A stretch of DNA of 64,000 nucleotides from Affinundibacterium flavidum (GCF_014284175.1 NZ_JACOGA010000018.1:1-64000), one strand, 5' to 3'. Counted from the first letter of the stretch, positions 37,016 to 48,010 are shown. Numbers and translations are program-made. Notes: generated by a model not told the origin, from the sequence alone.

Positions 37016-38320
37016 ATGACTAACTCTGAAACAAAAGCAACGCTATCATTTTCTGATGGCTCCCCATCGATCGAGATGCCTATTTACAAAGGTTCTATTG
37101 GACCTGATGTAATCGATATCCGTAAGTTGTATGGCGCCACGGGCAAATTCACCTACGATCCGGGATTCATGTCGACTGCGGCGTGTAACTCTTCTATTAC
37201 CTACATCGATGGTGATAAAGGTGAGTTGTTGTATCGCGGCTACCCGATTGAGCAATTGGCTCAAAATGGCGGCGACTTCTTGGAATCTTGCTACTTGTTG
37301 TTGAATGGCGAATTGCCAAATGCAGAACAAAAGCAAAAGTTTGTGGACACCGTAACTAAACACACGATGGTGCACGAACAGATGCAATTCTTCTTCCGCG
37401 GTTTCCGTCGTGATGCGCATCCTATGTCCGTATTGGTGGGTACAGTAGGTGCTTTGGCTTCTTTCTATCATGATTCTTTGGATATTAATGATGCCCATCA
37501 TCGCGAAGTTTCCGCAATTCGTTTGATCGCGAAAATGCCAACCTTGGTAGCGATGGCATATAAATATTCTATCGGCCAGCCATTCGTGTATCCACGCAAT
37601 GATTTGTCGTACAGCGCGAACTTCATGTACATGATGTTCTCGAATCCGTGTGAGCCATACAAAGTCAATGAAGTTTTGGTGCGCGCATTGGATCGTATTT
37701 TGATTTTGCATGCAGATCACGAACAAAATGCCTCTACGTCCACAGTCCGTTTGGCTGGTTCATCTGGTGCGAATCCATTTGCTTGTATCGCTGCTGGTAT
37801 TGCCTGCTTGTGGGGTCCTGCTCACGGTGGTGCGAACGAAGCGGCCTTGAGTATGTTGGAAGAAATCGGCTCAGTCGATAACATTCCTCATTTCATCGAA
37901 CAAGTCAAAGATAAAAACTCTGGCGTGAAATTGATGGGCTTTGGTCATCGCGTTTACAAAAACTACGACCCACGTGCGAAATTGATGCGCGAAACTTGCT
38001 ATGAAGTCTTGAATGAACTCGGCCTGCAAGATGATCCACTGTTCAAATTAGCAATGGCATTAGAAAAAATCGCCTTGGAAGACGAATACTTCGTATCCCG
38101 TAAATTGTATCCAAACGTTGATTTCTACTCTGGTATCGTGCAACGTGCATTGGGTATTCCGACCGCTTTGTTTACAGGTATTTTCGCCTTGGCGCGCACA
38201 GTAGGTTGGGTCGCGCAGTGGAAAGAAATGATTTCTGATCCAGAGCAAAAAATTGGTCGTCCACGTCAATTGTTTGTTGGCTCACCAAAACGTGATGTGC
38301 CAGCGATTGATAAGCGATAG
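37016..38320 (+). CDS. gltA: Type II citrate synthase GltA
   Basis: Condenses oxaloacetate and acetyl-CoA. The 434 residues fit the hexameric type II class. Catalytic residues are visible as His in [20 protein letters not shown], His in [15 protein letters not shown] and Asp in VDFYSGIV. The [12 protein letters not shown] loop is canonical. AAGGAAG precedes the ATG. It ends about 80 bp before a strong terminator, which closes the gntR-sdh-gltA block. Confidence 0.96.
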   Translation: MTNSETKATLSFSDGSPSIEMPIYKGSIGPDVIDIRKLYGATGKFTYDPGFMSTAACNSSITYIDGDKGELLYRGYPIEQLAQNGGDFLESCYLLLNGELPNAEQKQKFVDTVTKHTMVHEQMQFFFRGFRRDAHPMSVLVGTVGALASFYHDSLDINDAHHREVSAIRLIAKMPTLVAMAYKYSIGQPFVYPRNDLSYSANFMYMMFSNPCEPYKVNEVLVRALDRILILHADHEQNASTSTVRLAGSSGANPFACIAAGIACLWGPAHGGANEAALSMLEEIGSVDNIPHFIEQVKDKNSGVKLMGFGHRVYKNYDPRAKLMRETCYEVLNELGLQDDPLFKLAMALEKIALEDEYFVSRKLYPNVDFYSGIVQRALGIPTALFTGIFALARTVGWVAQWKEMISDPEQKIGRPRQLFVGSPKRDVPAIDKR

Positions 38321-38401
38321 GCGAGAACAATAGAATGAAGTAACAGGCGATAATCAAAAACAGCCATATTCAATATTTAGTAAATTAAATATATTTTATA
38401 A

Positions 38402-38430
38402 AAGCGAGTAAAAATTACTCGCTTTTTTTA
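38402..38430 (+). terminator. Terminator after gltA
   Basis: A 10-bp perfect stem, aagcgagtaa / ttactcgctt, with an aaa loop, followed by tttttta. Confidence 0.88.
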
Positions 38431-38579
38431 TGGCGAAATATGTTATTCTCGCGTTTGATGTTGAAAGTCAATATTCCTCCTGTCAGTTTGAAGTGGTATT
38501 TGTTTTCCTACCGTATCAAAGTCTGGGTTGAAAATAGAATTTCGAATGAGTCCTTCCCCACAACTTGATGTGCAATCCG

Positions 38580-38648
38580 CTAACCGGTCAGGCCGTGTCG
38601 CGGAAGGTTAGATTAACCCGCTAATCTCGCGAAGCGCGAAGAAAGGTG
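38580..38648 (+). ncRNA. Structured odhA/sucA leader (sucA RNA-motif candidate)
   Basis: Three consecutive hairpins sit right before the start: ctaacc / ggttag around a 20-base interior, gatta-acccgc-taatc, and tcgcg-aag-cgcga, ending at the AAAGGTG ribosome site. A conserved cis-regulatory RNA called the sucA motif has been described in the 5' UTR of sucA in Burkholderiales. The position, the taxon and a Shine-Dalgarno next to the last stem all fit, but I could not run the covariance model. The rest of the 334-bp gap 38321-38654 holds the gltA terminator and presumably the odhA promoter. Confidence 0.65.
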
Positions 38649-38654
38649 AGCAAT

Positions 38655-41510
38655 ATGATGCAACAATATAACGCTAACTCGTATCTGTTCGGCGGCAATG
38701 CGCCGTATGTTGAAGAACTATATGAAGCGTATCTAAACAATCCTGGCTCCGTCCCGGATAACTGGCGTGCGTATTTCGACGCTATGCAACACGTTCCTGC
38801 TGTTGATGGTTCTGCCAAGCCTGACGTCGCACATGCGCCGGTCATCGCTTCTTTTGCAGAGCGTGCAAAACAAGGTCCTATTCGCACTGTAAGTGCTGCT
38901 GGCGATGCTGAAATGGGACGCAAACGTGTCGCCGCTCAGCAATTAATCGCTGCATATCGCTTTTTGGGTAGCCGCTGGGCAAATTTAGACCCGCTGCAAC
39001 GCCAAGAACGCCCACCATTGCCAGAGTTAGAGCCAGGTTTTTACGGTTTAACTGACGCTGACATGGACACCCAGTTCAATATCAGCAACACCTATTTTGG
39101 ATCAGAGACCGCCTCTTTACGCGATCTGCTCAATTCTCTACGTGATACTTACTGCCGTTCTATCGGTGCTGAGTTCATGTATATCAGTGATCCAGCCGAA
39201 AAGCGCTGGATGCAAGAAAAACTCGAATCTATCCGCTCCACACCAAGCTTTACAGCCGAAAAGAAAAAACACATTCTGGATCGCTTGACTGCAGCCGAAG
39301 GTTTGGAACGCTATTTACATACACGCTACGTTGGTCAAAAACGTTTCTCATTAGAAGGTGGCGAAAGCTTTATCGCTTCTATCGATGAGACTATTCAACG
39401 CGCGGGTGAACGTGGCGTCGAAGAAATCGTTATCGGTATGGCGCATCGCGGTCGTTTGAATGTATTGGTCAATACCTTGGGCAAAATGCCACAAGATTTG
39501 TTTGCTGAATTTGAAGGTAAACATGGCGATGACCTGCCAGCTGGTGACGTCAAGTACCACCAAGGTTTCTCCTCTGATGTTTCGACGCCAGGCGGCCCAG
39601 TTCACCTGTCTTTAGCATTTAATCCATCCCATTTGGAAATCGTTAATCCAGTGGTAGAAGGTTCTGTTAAAGCACGTATGGAACGTCGTGGTGACAAAGA
39701 TGGCGCGCAAGTTTTGCCTATCTTGGTTCACGGCGATGCCGCATTTGCAGGCCAAGGTGTCGTCATGGAGACCTTGAATCTGGCACAAACACGTGGCTAC
39801 GGTACAGGTGGCACAGTGCATATCGTCATCAATAATCAGATCGGTTTCACCACTTCTGATCCACGTGATGCACGTTCAACTTTGTATTGCTCTGACGTCG
39901 TTAAGATGATCGAAGCACCGGTATTGCATGTCAACGCAGATGATCCAGAAGCGGTCGTGTTGGCAACGCAAATTGCGCTTGATTATCGAATGATTTTCAA
40001 GAAAGACGTTGTTGTCGACATTATCTGCTACCGTAAATTGGGTCATAACGAACAAGATACGCCAGCATTGACACAACCATTGATGTACAAAAAAATCGCG
40101 CAACATCCAGGTACGCGTAAGATGTACGCCGACAAATTAGCGGCACAAGGTACGATCGCTGCTGACGGCGGCGATGAGATGGTGAAAGCCTTCCGTGATG
40201 CTATGGATGCTGGCAAACATACCGTTGATCCTGTTATTTCTAACTTCAAGAATAAATTCGCAGTTGACTGGATTCCATTCCTGAACAAGAAATGGACAGA
40301 TGCTGCTGACACAGCAGTGCCAACCACTGAATTAAAACGCTTAGCTGAACGCATTACGAGCATTCCTGCAGATTTCAAACCACATAGTTTGGTTGAAAAA
40401 GTCTTGGGTGACCGTGCTGCCATGGGGCGTGGTGAAATGAATCTGGACTGGGGTATGGGCGAACATTTAGCATTCGCTTCTTTGGTTTCTTCTGGTTATG
40501 CAATCCGTTTAACCGGTCAGGATGCTGGCCGCGGTACTTTCGTTCATCGTCATGCGGTATTGCATGATCAAAAACGTGAGCGTTGGGATGCGGGTACGTA
40601 TATTCCTTTGCAAAACATCTCCGATAAACAAGCACCGTTCACTGTGATCGATTCTGTCTTGTCTGAAGAGGCAGTGTTAGCGTTTGAATATGGTTATTCC
40701 AGCGCAGAACCGAATACCTTAACGATTTGGGAAGCGCAATTCGGCGATTTCGCGAATGGTGCACAAGTTGTAATCGATCAATTCATTAGCTCAGGTGAAG
40801 TGAAGTGGGGTCGTGCTTGTGGTCTGGTCATGATGCTGCCACACGGCTATGAAGGTCAGGGTCCAGAGCATTCTTCTGCTCGTCCAGAACGTTTCTTGCA
40901 ATTGTGTGCTGATAACAATATGCAAGTGGTGCAACCAACGACAGCGTCACAGATTTTCCATCTGTTGCGTCGTCAAATGATCCGCCAATTCCGTAAGCCT
41001 TTGGTCATCATGACGCCAAAATCTTTGCTGCGTAATAAGGATGCGGGTTCACCTTTGTCTGAATTGGCAAAAGGTAATTTCCATACCGTGATTGGTGAAG
41101 TTGATGAATCTATCGATGCGAAAAAAGTAAAACGTGTAGTCGCTTGCTCCGGCAAGGTTTACTATGATCTGGTCAATGCTCGCAAAGAACGCGGTCAATC
41201 TGATACAGCGATCATTCGTATCGAACAACTCTACCCATTCCCACATAAGAGTTTTGTGGCGGAATTGAAAAAATTCCCGAATATGGTGGAATTGGTTTGG
41301 GCGCAGGACGAACCGCAAAATCAAGGTCCATGGTTCCAGATTCAACACAATATCTTTGAAAGTTTGGATGAAGGTCAGAAGCTCGCTTACGCAGGCCGCC
41401 CTGCTAGTGCATCACCTGCTGTCGGTTACTACGACAAGCACTATGCACAACAAAAAGCATTGCTTGATGCAGCCTTTTCGAAACTTAAAGGTTATATCCT
41501 GACTAAATAA
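38655..41510 (+). CDS. sucA: 2-oxoglutarate dehydrogenase E1 component
   Basis: Thiamine-dependent decarboxylase of the 2-oxoglutarate dehydrogenase complex. ATG 38655 gives 951 residues beginning [31 protein letters not shown] at 38646 lies inside the ribosome site and is less likely. [37 protein letters not shown] and [17 protein letters not shown] are the TPP and substrate segments. The [23 protein letters not shown] transketolase-like part is complete. Also called odhA. Leads the odhA-odhB-PspC-odhL run. Confidence 0.96.
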   Translation: MMQQYNANSYLFGGNAPYVEELYEAYLNNPGSVPDNWRAYFDAMQHVPAVDGSAKPDVAHAPVIASFAERAKQGPIRTVSAAGDAEMGRKRVAAQQLIAAYRFLGSRWANLDPLQRQERPPLPELEPGFYGLTDADMDTQFNISNTYFGSETASLRDLLNSLRDTYCRSIGAEFMYISDPAEKRWMQEKLESIRSTPSFTAEKKKHILDRLTAAEGLERYLHTRYVGQKRFSLEGGESFIASIDETIQRAGERGVEEIVIGMAHRGRLNVLVNTLGKMPQDLFAEFEGKHGDDLPAGDVKYHQGFSSDVSTPGGPVHLSLAFNPSHLEIVNPVVEGSVKARMERRGDKDGAQVLPILVHGDAAFAGQGVVMETLNLAQTRGYGTGGTVHIVINNQIGFTTSDPRDARSTLYCSDVVKMIEAPVLHVNADDPEAVVLATQIALDYRMIFKKDVVVDIICYRKLGHNEQDTPALTQPLMYKKIAQHPGTRKMYADKLAAQGTIAADGGDEMVKAFRDAMDAGKHTVDPVISNFKNKFAVDWIPFLNKKWTDAADTAVPTTELKRLAERITSIPADFKPHSLVEKVLGDRAAMGRGEMNLDWGMGEHLAFASLVSSGYAIRLTGQDAGRGTFVHRHAVLHDQKRERWDAGTYIPLQNISDKQAPFTVIDSVLSEEAVLAFEYGYSSAEPNTLTIWEAQFGDFANGAQVVIDQFISSGEVKWGRACGLVMMLPHGYEGQGPEHSSARPERFLQLCADNNMQVVQPTTASQIFHLLRRQMIRQFRKPLVIMTPKSLLRNKDAGSPLSELAKGNFHTVIGEVDESIDAKKVKRVVACSGKVYYDLVNARKERGQSDTAIIRIEQLYPFPHKSFVAELKKFPNMVELVWAQDEPQNQGPWFQIQHNIFESLDEGQKLAYAGRPASASPAVGYYDKHYAQQKALLDAAFSKLKGYILTK

Positions 41511-41578
41511 TCTTAGGTGGTGCCGCCAATAATAAATATAGTGCGGCACCAAATAGACATCCTACACGGAGAAAAAAC

Positions 41579-42826
41579 ATGGCAATTATCGAAGTAAAAG
41601 TTCCTCAGTTATCTGAATCCGTCGCCGAAGCGACTTTACTGTCTTGGCACAAAAAAGTAGGCGAAGCAGTCACTCGCGATGAAAATCTCGTGGACGTAGA
41701 AACTGATAAAGTGGTGTTGGAGTTACCGGCACCAGCAGCTGGCGTCATCACACAAATTATTAGCGGTGATGGTAGCACTGTGGTTGCAGGTCAAGTGATC
41801 GCGATGTTGGATACGGAAGCGTCGGCTGGCACAGTTGCCAGTGCTCCGGCAGCGGCTGCAGCGGTAGCAGCACCAGCCGCTGCGGCGGCAACTGCGAGTT
41901 CAGCAGCAGGTATCGCAATGCCAGCAGCAGCGAAAATTTTGGCAGAAAACAATTTGTCGGCAGGTGCAATTGATGGCACAGGCAAAGATGGTCGCGTGAC
42001 TAAGGGTGATGCATTGGCAGCCGTGGCGAACAAATCTGCACCAGCTGTTGCGCCTTTGGCAGCTCCAGTTGCAGCAAAACCAGCATTGCAACAAGTATCT
42101 GCACCGGCAGTAGCCAACCTTGGTGATCGTCCAGAAGAGCGCGTTCCTATGAGCCGTTTGCGCGCACGTATCGCTGAACGTCTGGTGCAATCTCAATCTA
42201 CTAATGCGATTTTGACGACCTTCAATGAAGTCAACATGGCGCCAGTGATGGAGTTGCGCAACAAGTACAAAGATAAGTTTGAAAAAGAACACGGCGTGAA
42301 ATTAGGTTTCATGTCTTTCTTCGTCAAAGCTGCAGTTGCGGCATTGAAAAAATACCCAATCATCAATGCTTCCGTTGATGGCAATGACATCGTGTACCAC
42401 GGTTATTTCGACATCGGTATTGCGGTCGGTTCACCACGCGGTTTAGTTGTGCCTATCTTGCGCAATGCAGATCAAATGTCTATCGCTGAAATCGAGAAGA
42501 AAATCGGCGAATTCGGCGCGAAAGCGAAAGACGGTAAATTGACTTTGGATGATTTGACTGGCGGTACTTTCTCCATTTCTAATGGCGGTACTTTCGGTTC
42601 TATGTTGTCAACACCGATTATCAACCCACCACAATCTGCAATTTTGGGCGTACATGCGACTAAAGATCGTGCAGTAGTTGAAAATGGTCAAATCGTGATT
42701 CGTCCTATGAACTACCTAGCAATGTCTTACGATCACCGTATCATTGACGGTCGTGAAGCGGTGTTAGGTTTGGTCGCAATGAAAGAAGCACTGGAAGATC
42801 CAGCTCGTTTGTTGTTGGATCTGTAA
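41579..42826 (+). CDS. sucB: Dihydrolipoyllysine succinyltransferase E2
   Basis: Core of the 2-oxoglutarate dehydrogenase complex. The single lipoyl domain at residues 1-75 carries Lys44 in [14 protein letters not shown]. An Ala/Pro-rich hinge follows, then a peripheral-subunit-binding domain ([30 protein letters not shown]). A second Ala-rich hinge leads to the catalytic domain with [13 protein letters not shown] (His/Asp). At 415 residues it is a one-lipoyl OdhB type. GGAG precedes the ATG closely. It lies 68 bp after sucA. Confidence 0.96.
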   Translation: MAIIEVKVPQLSESVAEATLLSWHKKVGEAVTRDENLVDVETDKVVLELPAPAAGVITQIISGDGSTVVAGQVIAMLDTEASAGTVASAPAAAAAVAAPAAAAATASSAAGIAMPAAAKILAENNLSAGAIDGTGKDGRVTKGDALAAVANKSAPAVAPLAAPVAAKPALQQVSAPAVANLGDRPEERVPMSRLRARIAERLVQSQSTNAILTTFNEVNMAPVMELRNKYKDKFEKEHGVKLGFMSFFVKAAVAALKKYPIINASVDGNDIVYHGYFDIGIAVGSPRGLVVPILRNADQMSIAEIEKKIGEFGAKAKDGKLTLDDLTGGTFSISNGGTFGSMLSTPIINPPQSAILGVHATKDRAVVENGQIVIRPMNYLAMSYDHRIIDGREAVLGLVAMKEALEDPARLLLDL

Positions 42827-42853
42827 TCTTAACAATTACTATCACACCAAAAT

Positions 42854-43192
42854 ATGAATATTGCTGACGAAATTAAACGTCTGCACGAATTGCATCAGTC
42901 AGGCGCATTGACTGATGCAGAATTCGCTCAGGCTAAAGAGAAGTTACTTGCATCCTTGAATGCGAATGCTTCGCAAGCAGGTGCAAATGGTGAAAACCCA
43001 TTTGCCCATATTAATCAATTGCGTCGCTCAAAAAACGATCAATGGATAGGTGGCGTTTGCGGTGGTTTGGGTAAATTTACAGGCATGGAATCCTGGGTTT
43101 GGCGCCTGATGTTCTTTTTGTTTGTGGCATGTTTTGGATTTGGTGTTATCGCGTATTTGCTGGCCTGGATTTTCATCCCTGAGGAAGCATAA
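42854..43192 (+). CDS. SHOCT + PspC domain membrane protein
   Basis: 112 residues in two modules. A SHOCT-like helical pair comes first (IADEIKRLHELHQSGALTDAEFAQAKEKLLASL, residues 3-37), then a linker. The PspC module follows (QWIGGVCGGLGKFTGMESWVWRLMFFLF...IAYLLAWIFIPEEA), with one to two membrane segments. PspC proteins belong to the phage-shock/envelope-stress group, but the domain also occurs in many unrelated settings. It is inserted between sucB and lpdA with gaps of 27 and 100 bp, so it is probably co-transcribed with the complex. Confidence 0.85.
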   Translation: MNIADEIKRLHELHQSGALTDAEFAQAKEKLLASLNANASQAGANGENPFAHINQLRRSKNDQWIGGVCGGLGKFTGMESWVWRLMFFLFVACFGFGVIAYLLAWIFIPEEA

Positions 43193-43292
43193 AACAGCAA
43201 TATTTTTGAGCGCAGGCAATGGTCATTACGATTAATTGTTGCGCTCATTTTTCATTTATTTTTATTTACAGTGAACCTGGCAAGGTAAGACT

Positions 43293-44720
43293 ATGAGCAA
43301 ACAATTTGATGTCGTCGTGATCGGCGGCGGTCCTGGCGGTTATATCGCCGCAATTCGTGCGGCACAATTGGGTTTTTCTACTGCGTGTATTGATGCGTGG
43401 ACGAATGAAAAAGGTGGTCCTGCACCAGGTGGCACTTGCACGAATGTAGGTTGCATTCCATCTAAAGCTTTATTGCAATCCTCTGAACACTATGAACACG
43501 CGGGTCATGCATTTGCGGATCACGGTATCAACGTCAGTGGTTTGGAATTAGACGTTGCGAAAATGCTTAAGCGTAAAGACACGATTGTTAAGCAAAATAA
43601 CGACGGTATCATTTACCTGTTCAAAAAGAATAAAGTCACTTTCTTCCACGGTCATGGTTCTTTCGTTAAAGCTGCTGATGGCGCGTATGAAATCAAAGTC
43701 GTTGGTAAAGCGGAAGAAACTATCACTGGTAAACATATTGTTGTAGCAACTGGCTCAAATGCACGTGCATTGCCAGGCGCAGCATTTGATGAAGAATTGA
43801 TTTTGTCGAATGATGGCGCATTGAAAGTTGGCGCTGTTCCTAAGAAGTTGGGTGTGATTGGCGCTGGTGTTATTGGTCTGGAAATGGGTAGCGTTTGGCG
43901 TCGTTGCGGTGCTGAAGTTACCGTCTTAGAAGCATTACCAACTTTCCTTGGCGCAGTCGATGAACAAATCGCTAAAGAAGCGCACAAACTGTTTGTAAAA
44001 CAAGGCTTATCTATCAACCTCGGCGTGAAAATTGGCGAAATCGTCAAAGGTGCGAATGATGTCACAGTCAATTACACCGATGACAAAGGCGCTGAACACA
44101 AAGCGGTTTTCGACAAACTGATTATCTCTATCGGTCGTACACCAAATACCAATGGTTTGAATGCAGAAGCTGTAGGATTGGCTTTGGACGAGCGTGGCTT
44201 CGTCGCAGTGGATGGCGATTGCAAAACGAACTTGCCTAACGTCTGGGCGGTTGGTGACGTCGTACGCGGACCTATGCTGGCGCACAAAGCAGAAGAAGAG
44301 GGCGTCGCCGTCGCTGAACGTATCGCCGGTCAACATGGCCACGTGAACTTCAACACGATTCCTTGGGTGATCTACACTTCACCAGAGATCGCTTGGGTTG
44401 GTCGCACTGAACAGCAACTGAAGGCTGATGGCGTAGCATACAAAGCGGGTACGTTCCCGTTTATGGCAAATGGTCGCGCACGTGCTTTAGGTGATACATC
44501 AGGTATGGTGAAATTCTTAGCCGATGCGACCACGGATGAAATCTTGGGCGTTCACATCGTCGGTCCTATGGCTTCTGAGTTGATTTCTGAAGCTGTCGTC
44601 GCGATGGAATTCCGTGCATCATCCGAAGATATCGCTAGGATCTGCCACGCGCATCCATCTTTGTCTGAAGCGACAAAAGAAGCAGCTCTCGCAGTCGATA
44701 AGCGTTCTTTGAACTTCTGA
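43293..44720 (+). CDS. lpdA: Dihydrolipoyl dehydrogenase E3
   Basis: Reoxidises the lipoyl group and reduces NAD. FAD fold [21 protein letters not shown], redox-active disulfide Cys49/Cys54 in [19 protein letters not shown] fold [16 protein letters not shown], and the C-terminal His-Glu pair in [16 protein letters not shown]. 475 residues is normal. Its place after sucB and the PspC gene marks it as the E3 dedicated to 2-oxoglutarate dehydrogenase (odhL/lpdA), although other complexes may share it. Confidence 0.95.
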   Translation: MSKQFDVVVIGGGPGGYIAAIRAAQLGFSTACIDAWTNEKGGPAPGGTCTNVGCIPSKALLQSSEHYEHAGHAFADHGINVSGLELDVAKMLKRKDTIVKQNNDGIIYLFKKNKVTFFHGHGSFVKAADGAYEIKVVGKAEETITGKHIVVATGSNARALPGAAFDEELILSNDGALKVGAVPKKLGVIGAGVIGLEMGSVWRRCGAEVTVLEALPTFLGAVDEQIAKEAHKLFVKQGLSINLGVKIGEIVKGANDVTVNYTDDKGAEHKAVFDKLIISIGRTPNTNGLNAEAVGLALDERGFVAVDGDCKTNLPNVWAVGDVVRGPMLAHKAEEEGVAVAERIAGQHGHVNFNTIPWVIYTSPEIAWVGRTEQQLKADGVAYKAGTFPFMANGRARALGDTSGMVKFLADATTDEILGVHIVGPMASELISEAVVAMEFRASSEDIARICHAHPSLSEATKEAALAVDKRSLNF

Positions 44721-44746
44721 TTGACAAGTTCATAGCTCGACGCAAG

Positions 44747-44784
44747 AAGCGGAGTAGATTATCGATGATCTATTCCGCTTTTAA
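44747..44784 (+). terminator. Terminator after lpdA
   Basis: A 13-bp stem, aagcggagtagat / atctattccgctt, with one G-T pair and an 8-base loop, followed by tttaatt. It ends the odh operon. Confidence 0.85.
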
Positions 44785-44785
44785 T

Positions 44786-44890
44786 TAGGACTTACGAAAA
44801 ACAGATGCTGGCGTCGTTGTTATCGCCTTGTCGTACAGTTGTACTGTCTTCGGCGACACGCTTGGTTAGCACAATCTTGCGTAAGTCCTA
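44786..44890. mobile_element. 105-bp MITE-like element, family D
   Basis: An 11-bp terminal repeat taggacttacg (44786-44796) is exactly inverted at 44880-44890. A small internal hairpin (acagt-tgt-actgt) lies near the middle. The ends carry TA, which may be a TA target duplication if the true repeat is ggacttacg. No coding potential. Fills most of the gap between lpdA and zapE. Confidence 0.65.
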
Positions 44891-44986
44891 TAAGTTTGTA
44901 AGCCAGTCCTACTGAGTATCACTCATCACGACAGCCACATCGCAATCACCTTCGCTTCACACTTTCACCATAACTAATACGCAAGC

Positions 44987-46099
44987 ATGAATGTTCACGA
45001 GTTTTATCAAGAAGCAATTACTAAACGTGGCTTTCAAGTCGATGCTGCACAAAAACGTGCGGTTGACCGGCTACAACAGGCGTATGACGATTGGGTAATA
45101 TATAAATCAAAGCGCTCGAATCGCCTGGTGCGCCTGATCAGTCGCCCCGAAGTTCCACGCGGCGTTTATATGTGGGGTGGCGTTGGTCGCGGCAAATCGT
45201 TTTTGATGGACAGCTTTTATTCCGTCGTGCCTGTGGTTCGTAAGACCCGATTGCACTTTCACGAATTCATGCGCGCAGTGCATCGTGAATTGGATGAACT
45301 CAAAGGCGTAGCGGATCCCCTCGATGAAGTCGCAGCGCGTATCGCGAAGAAATATCGATTGATTTGCTTTGACGAGTTCCATGTGTCCGATGTGGCCGAC
45401 GCCATGTTGTTGTATAACTTGATGAAAGCACTGTTCGACAACGGTGTGTCCTTCGTCATGACTTCAAACTATCAACCAGATACGCTCTATCCTGACGGTT
45501 TGCATCGTGATCGCATGTTGCCGACAATCGCACTAATTAAAGAGCGTATGGATGTGATGAACGTCGATTCTGGCAACGATTACCGCAAGCGCGCACTGGA
45601 GCAAGTAGATGCCTATTTGACACCACTCGGTGCCCACACCGATCAATTATTGCGTGATGCATTTAGTCGATTGGCCGAGACCAAAGAAGAAGATCATCAA
45701 GTTGACATAGAAGGGCGTCGCCTGAAATCTTTGCGCCGGGCGGGGACTACCATCTGGTTTGATTTTGCAACACTGTGTGGTGGGCCGCGCTCACAAAATG
45801 ATTACCTTGAAATTGCTAGCCGTTTTCATACAGTGATTCTGTCATCAATACCGCAGATGTCGGCAGGCATGTCCTCCGAAGCACGTCGCTTTACCTGGTT
45901 AATTGATGTCTTTTATGATAATAAAGTAAAACTAATTATGTCGGCCGAAGTGGCACCGGAATTACTCTATATGCAAGGTACTTTATCGAATGAATTCCAT
46001 CGCACCGTCTCCCGCATTATAGAAATGCAATCACAAGAATATATGAATGCAGATCAAAGAGAGATAGTCTCTATGCTGAACCATACACATTCAAACTAA
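44987..46099 (+). CDS. zapE: Cell division ATPase ZapE (AFG1 family)
   Basis: A 370-residue AFG1/LACE1-type ATPase linked in E. coli to Z-ring constriction. Walker A GGVGRGKSFLMD at about residue 63, Walker B LICFDEFHVSDVADAM, sensor MTSNYQPDTLYPDGLHRDRMLP, and LCGGPRSQNDYLEIASRFHTV near the end. It is single-copy in most proteobacteria and fits in length (E. coli 375). It follows the MITE-like element by about 95 bp. Confidence 0.94.
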   Translation: MNVHEFYQEAITKRGFQVDAAQKRAVDRLQQAYDDWVIYKSKRSNRLVRLISRPEVPRGVYMWGGVGRGKSFLMDSFYSVVPVVRKTRLHFHEFMRAVHRELDELKGVADPLDEVAARIAKKYRLICFDEFHVSDVADAMLLYNLMKALFDNGVSFVMTSNYQPDTLYPDGLHRDRMLPTIALIKERMDVMNVDSGNDYRKRALEQVDAYLTPLGAHTDQLLRDAFSRLAETKEEDHQVDIEGRRLKSLRRAGTTIWFDFATLCGGPRSQNDYLEIASRFHTVILSSIPQMSAGMSSEARRFTWLIDVFYDNKVKLIMSAEVAPELLYMQGTLSNEFHRTVSRIIEMQSQEYMNADQREIVSMLNHTHSN

Positions 46100-46106
46100 T
46101 ACGACT

Positions 46107-46547
46107 ATGAATATTAAGCATGAAGGACTGGCGATAGGGAACAAGCTGGTATTGATTTGCCTGTTGCTGTGCGTCGCCTGCTCATCGACAGCGGCTCAAT
46201 CAACTAGAAACGCAGACGCCAACGCAGATACCAACATAGATAAAGCATCGATTGATGCCATCGTAGCGGAACTGGATAAAGAATTTGCACGAGGCTCCAT
46301 TGCGACAACGGAATTGGCAGAATTGGCATTGAGCAAGTTGGAATTAGTGCAAAGCCAAGTGCAAAGTCATTTACAGGCTAAAGAAGTCGCCTGTCACGAA
46401 AACTTCTTTACCAATTCCTGTCTGCTCGACGTACGTCTAAAGAAACGTCAATTGCAAGAAATACTGCGTCAAATCAGTATTGAAGCCAAATCCTTCCTTA
46501 GACGATCCCGCGTCGCGAAGTCTCAAGAGCAAGCCGACAAAAACTAG
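46107..46547 (+). CDS. Small exported protein after zapE
   Basis: 146 residues. The N-terminal signal (LVLICLLLCVACSSTAA) could be a lipoprotein signal with a poor lipobox (C-V-A-C) or an ordinary one cut near residue 30. The mature part is helical, with KEVACHENFFTNSCLLDVRLKKRQLQEILRQISIEA. This C-x4-FF-x-N-x-CL-x3-R layout recurs in small exported proteins of Burkholderiales (pattern memory, function unknown); the two Cys probably pair. It starts 7 bp after zapE and overlaps the 3' end of the aminotransferase gene by 4 bp on the other strand. Confidence 0.7.
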   Translation: MNIKHEGLAIGNKLVLICLLLCVACSSTAAQSTRNADANADTNIDKASIDAIVAELDKEFARGSIATTELAELALSKLELVQSQVQSHLQAKEVACHENFFTNSCLLDVRLKKRQLQEILRQISIEAKSFLRRSRVAKSQEQADKN

Positions 46548-47710
46548 ATCTTTAAGAGACGTTCTAAGGCCGCATCCAAGGTTTTTTCTTGTTTCGCAAA
46601 ACAAAAACGCACCAACCGGTTTTGTGTTTGCTCTCGATAAAACGCCGAAACCGGGATCGCTGCCACACCTATCTCTTGCGTTAACCAGGTTGCAAAGTTA
46701 ATTTCCGATTCGTCTGAGATAGCAGAGTAATCGACGCATTGAAAATAAGTCCCGCTAACAGGCAAAAGTTGAAATCGGGAATCTGCCAATGCATGACGAA
46801 AATAATCGCGCTTCGCTTGATAGAAATGCGGCAAGTTTAAATGGTGCTCAGCATTTTGCATGTAATTGGCGATGCCTAATTGCATTGGTGTATTGACTGT
46901 AAATACATTGAATTGATGAACTTTTCGAAATTCGGTCGTCAAGGCTTTCGGTGCCAAAACATAGCCAACTTTCCATCCCGTCACATGATAGGTTTTCCCA
47001 AAACTGGAAATAATAAAGCTACGTTGAGCTAGCTCTGGATGCGAGGCGATGGATAAATGAGCTTTCCCATCAAACACCATGTGCTCATAGACTTCATCCG
47101 AAATTAATAATATTTTGGTATTTCTAATTAAATTCGCCAACATCTCAAAATCATTCGACGTGAGCGACATTCCAGTTGGGTTGTGTGGTGAATTAATTAA
47201 TATTAAACGTGTTTTAGGATTAATTTTTGTCGCTAATAAATCCCAATCTATAGAAAATTGTGCATTTTCCAATTTCATTCCAACTAACACCGGAATCCCA
47301 CCCGCCAATTCTATCGTTGGGATATAGCTATCATAAGCTGGCTCAATTACGATCACTTCATCGCCTGGATGAACGCAGGCAAGAATACTCGTCATGATCG
47401 CTTGTGTGGCACCGGCCGTTACCGTAATTTCAGTGTCTACATCATACTTTGCATGATATAAATTTAATACTTTCTCTGCGATCGCTTGCCTCAAGGCAGG
47501 CACACCTGTCATAGGGGGATATTGATTATGCCCGGCAAGCATCGCCTGGTTCACATATTCTATAAGCGAGCTATCACAACTAAAATCAGGGAAGCCTTGG
47601 CCGAGATTGATCGCCTGATGTTTCTGCGCCAACGTTGACATTGTGGCGAATATCGTTGTTTTAACTTGGGGTAATTTTGATTCAATCAAATACTCGTTGT
47701 TGATAGTCAT
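46544..47710 (-). CDS. Methionine aminotransferase-like PLP enzyme
   Basis: Class I aminotransferase of 388 residues, of the YbdL-like methionine aminotransferase type. NLGQGFPDFSCD, VTAGATQAI, LILINSPHNPTG, LLISDEVYEHMVFDGK, PLP Lys in SFGKTYHVTGWKVGY, and the substrate Arg in NRLVRFCFAKQ are present. The start at 47710 is an ATG; a TTG five codons earlier is rejected. Amino-donor preference for methionine or glutamine is inferred from the FPDFSCD and FGKTYHVTGWK pattern. Confidence 0.88.
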   Translation of the reverse strand: MTINNEYLIESKLPQVKTTIFATMSTLAQKHQAINLGQGFPDFSCDSSLIEYVNQAMLAGHNQYPPMTGVPALRQAIAEKVLNLYHAKYDVDTEITVTAGATQAIMTSILACVHPGDEVIVIEPAYDSYIPTIELAGGIPVLVGMKLENAQFSIDWDLLATKINPKTRLILINSPHNPTGMSLTSNDFEMLANLIRNTKILLISDEVYEHMVFDGKAHLSIASHPELAQRSFIISSFGKTYHVTGWKVGYVLAPKALTTEFRKVHQFNVFTVNTPMQLGIANYMQNAEHHLNLPHFYQAKRDYFRHALADSRFQLLPVSGTYFQCVDYSAISDESEINFATWLTQEIGVAAIPVSAFYREQTQNRLVRFCFAKQEKTLDAALERLLKI

Positions 47711-47944
47711 AGATAGCGCACGCAATGTAGAGATAAAGCTGAGGATTTTACTTGCAATTTCGGTATCGAAGCAGATTCTACTTAGATATTCTCTTCATAA
47801 ACTCATATTGAGCTTATGTAGTCCTTATCGTGCAATACAGTCCGCACTAGCAATTTTTGATAAAGCACCGAATTGCGGGCTTTTTCCCGTTCTGCTTCTG
47901 ACTTCGTTTTAAATTCTTTCGTTGATAATTCAAGCTACATAAAT

Positions 47945-47979
47945 CTCAATGTAAAGCGCATAGCGGGTTTCACATTGAG
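47945..47979. promoter_or_regulatory. Inverted repeat upstream of the giant coiled-coil gene
   Basis: Perfect 8-bp arms ctcaatgt (47945-47952) and acattgag (47972-47979) flank 19 bp, ending 31 bp before the start codon at 48011. It may be an operator or a leader hairpin. The surrounding 300-bp divergent region (47711-48010) shows no other gene I can support. Confidence 0.4.
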
Positions 47980-48010
47980 GATTTGGAACTACTCAACCAT
48001 GAGGTGTGCA

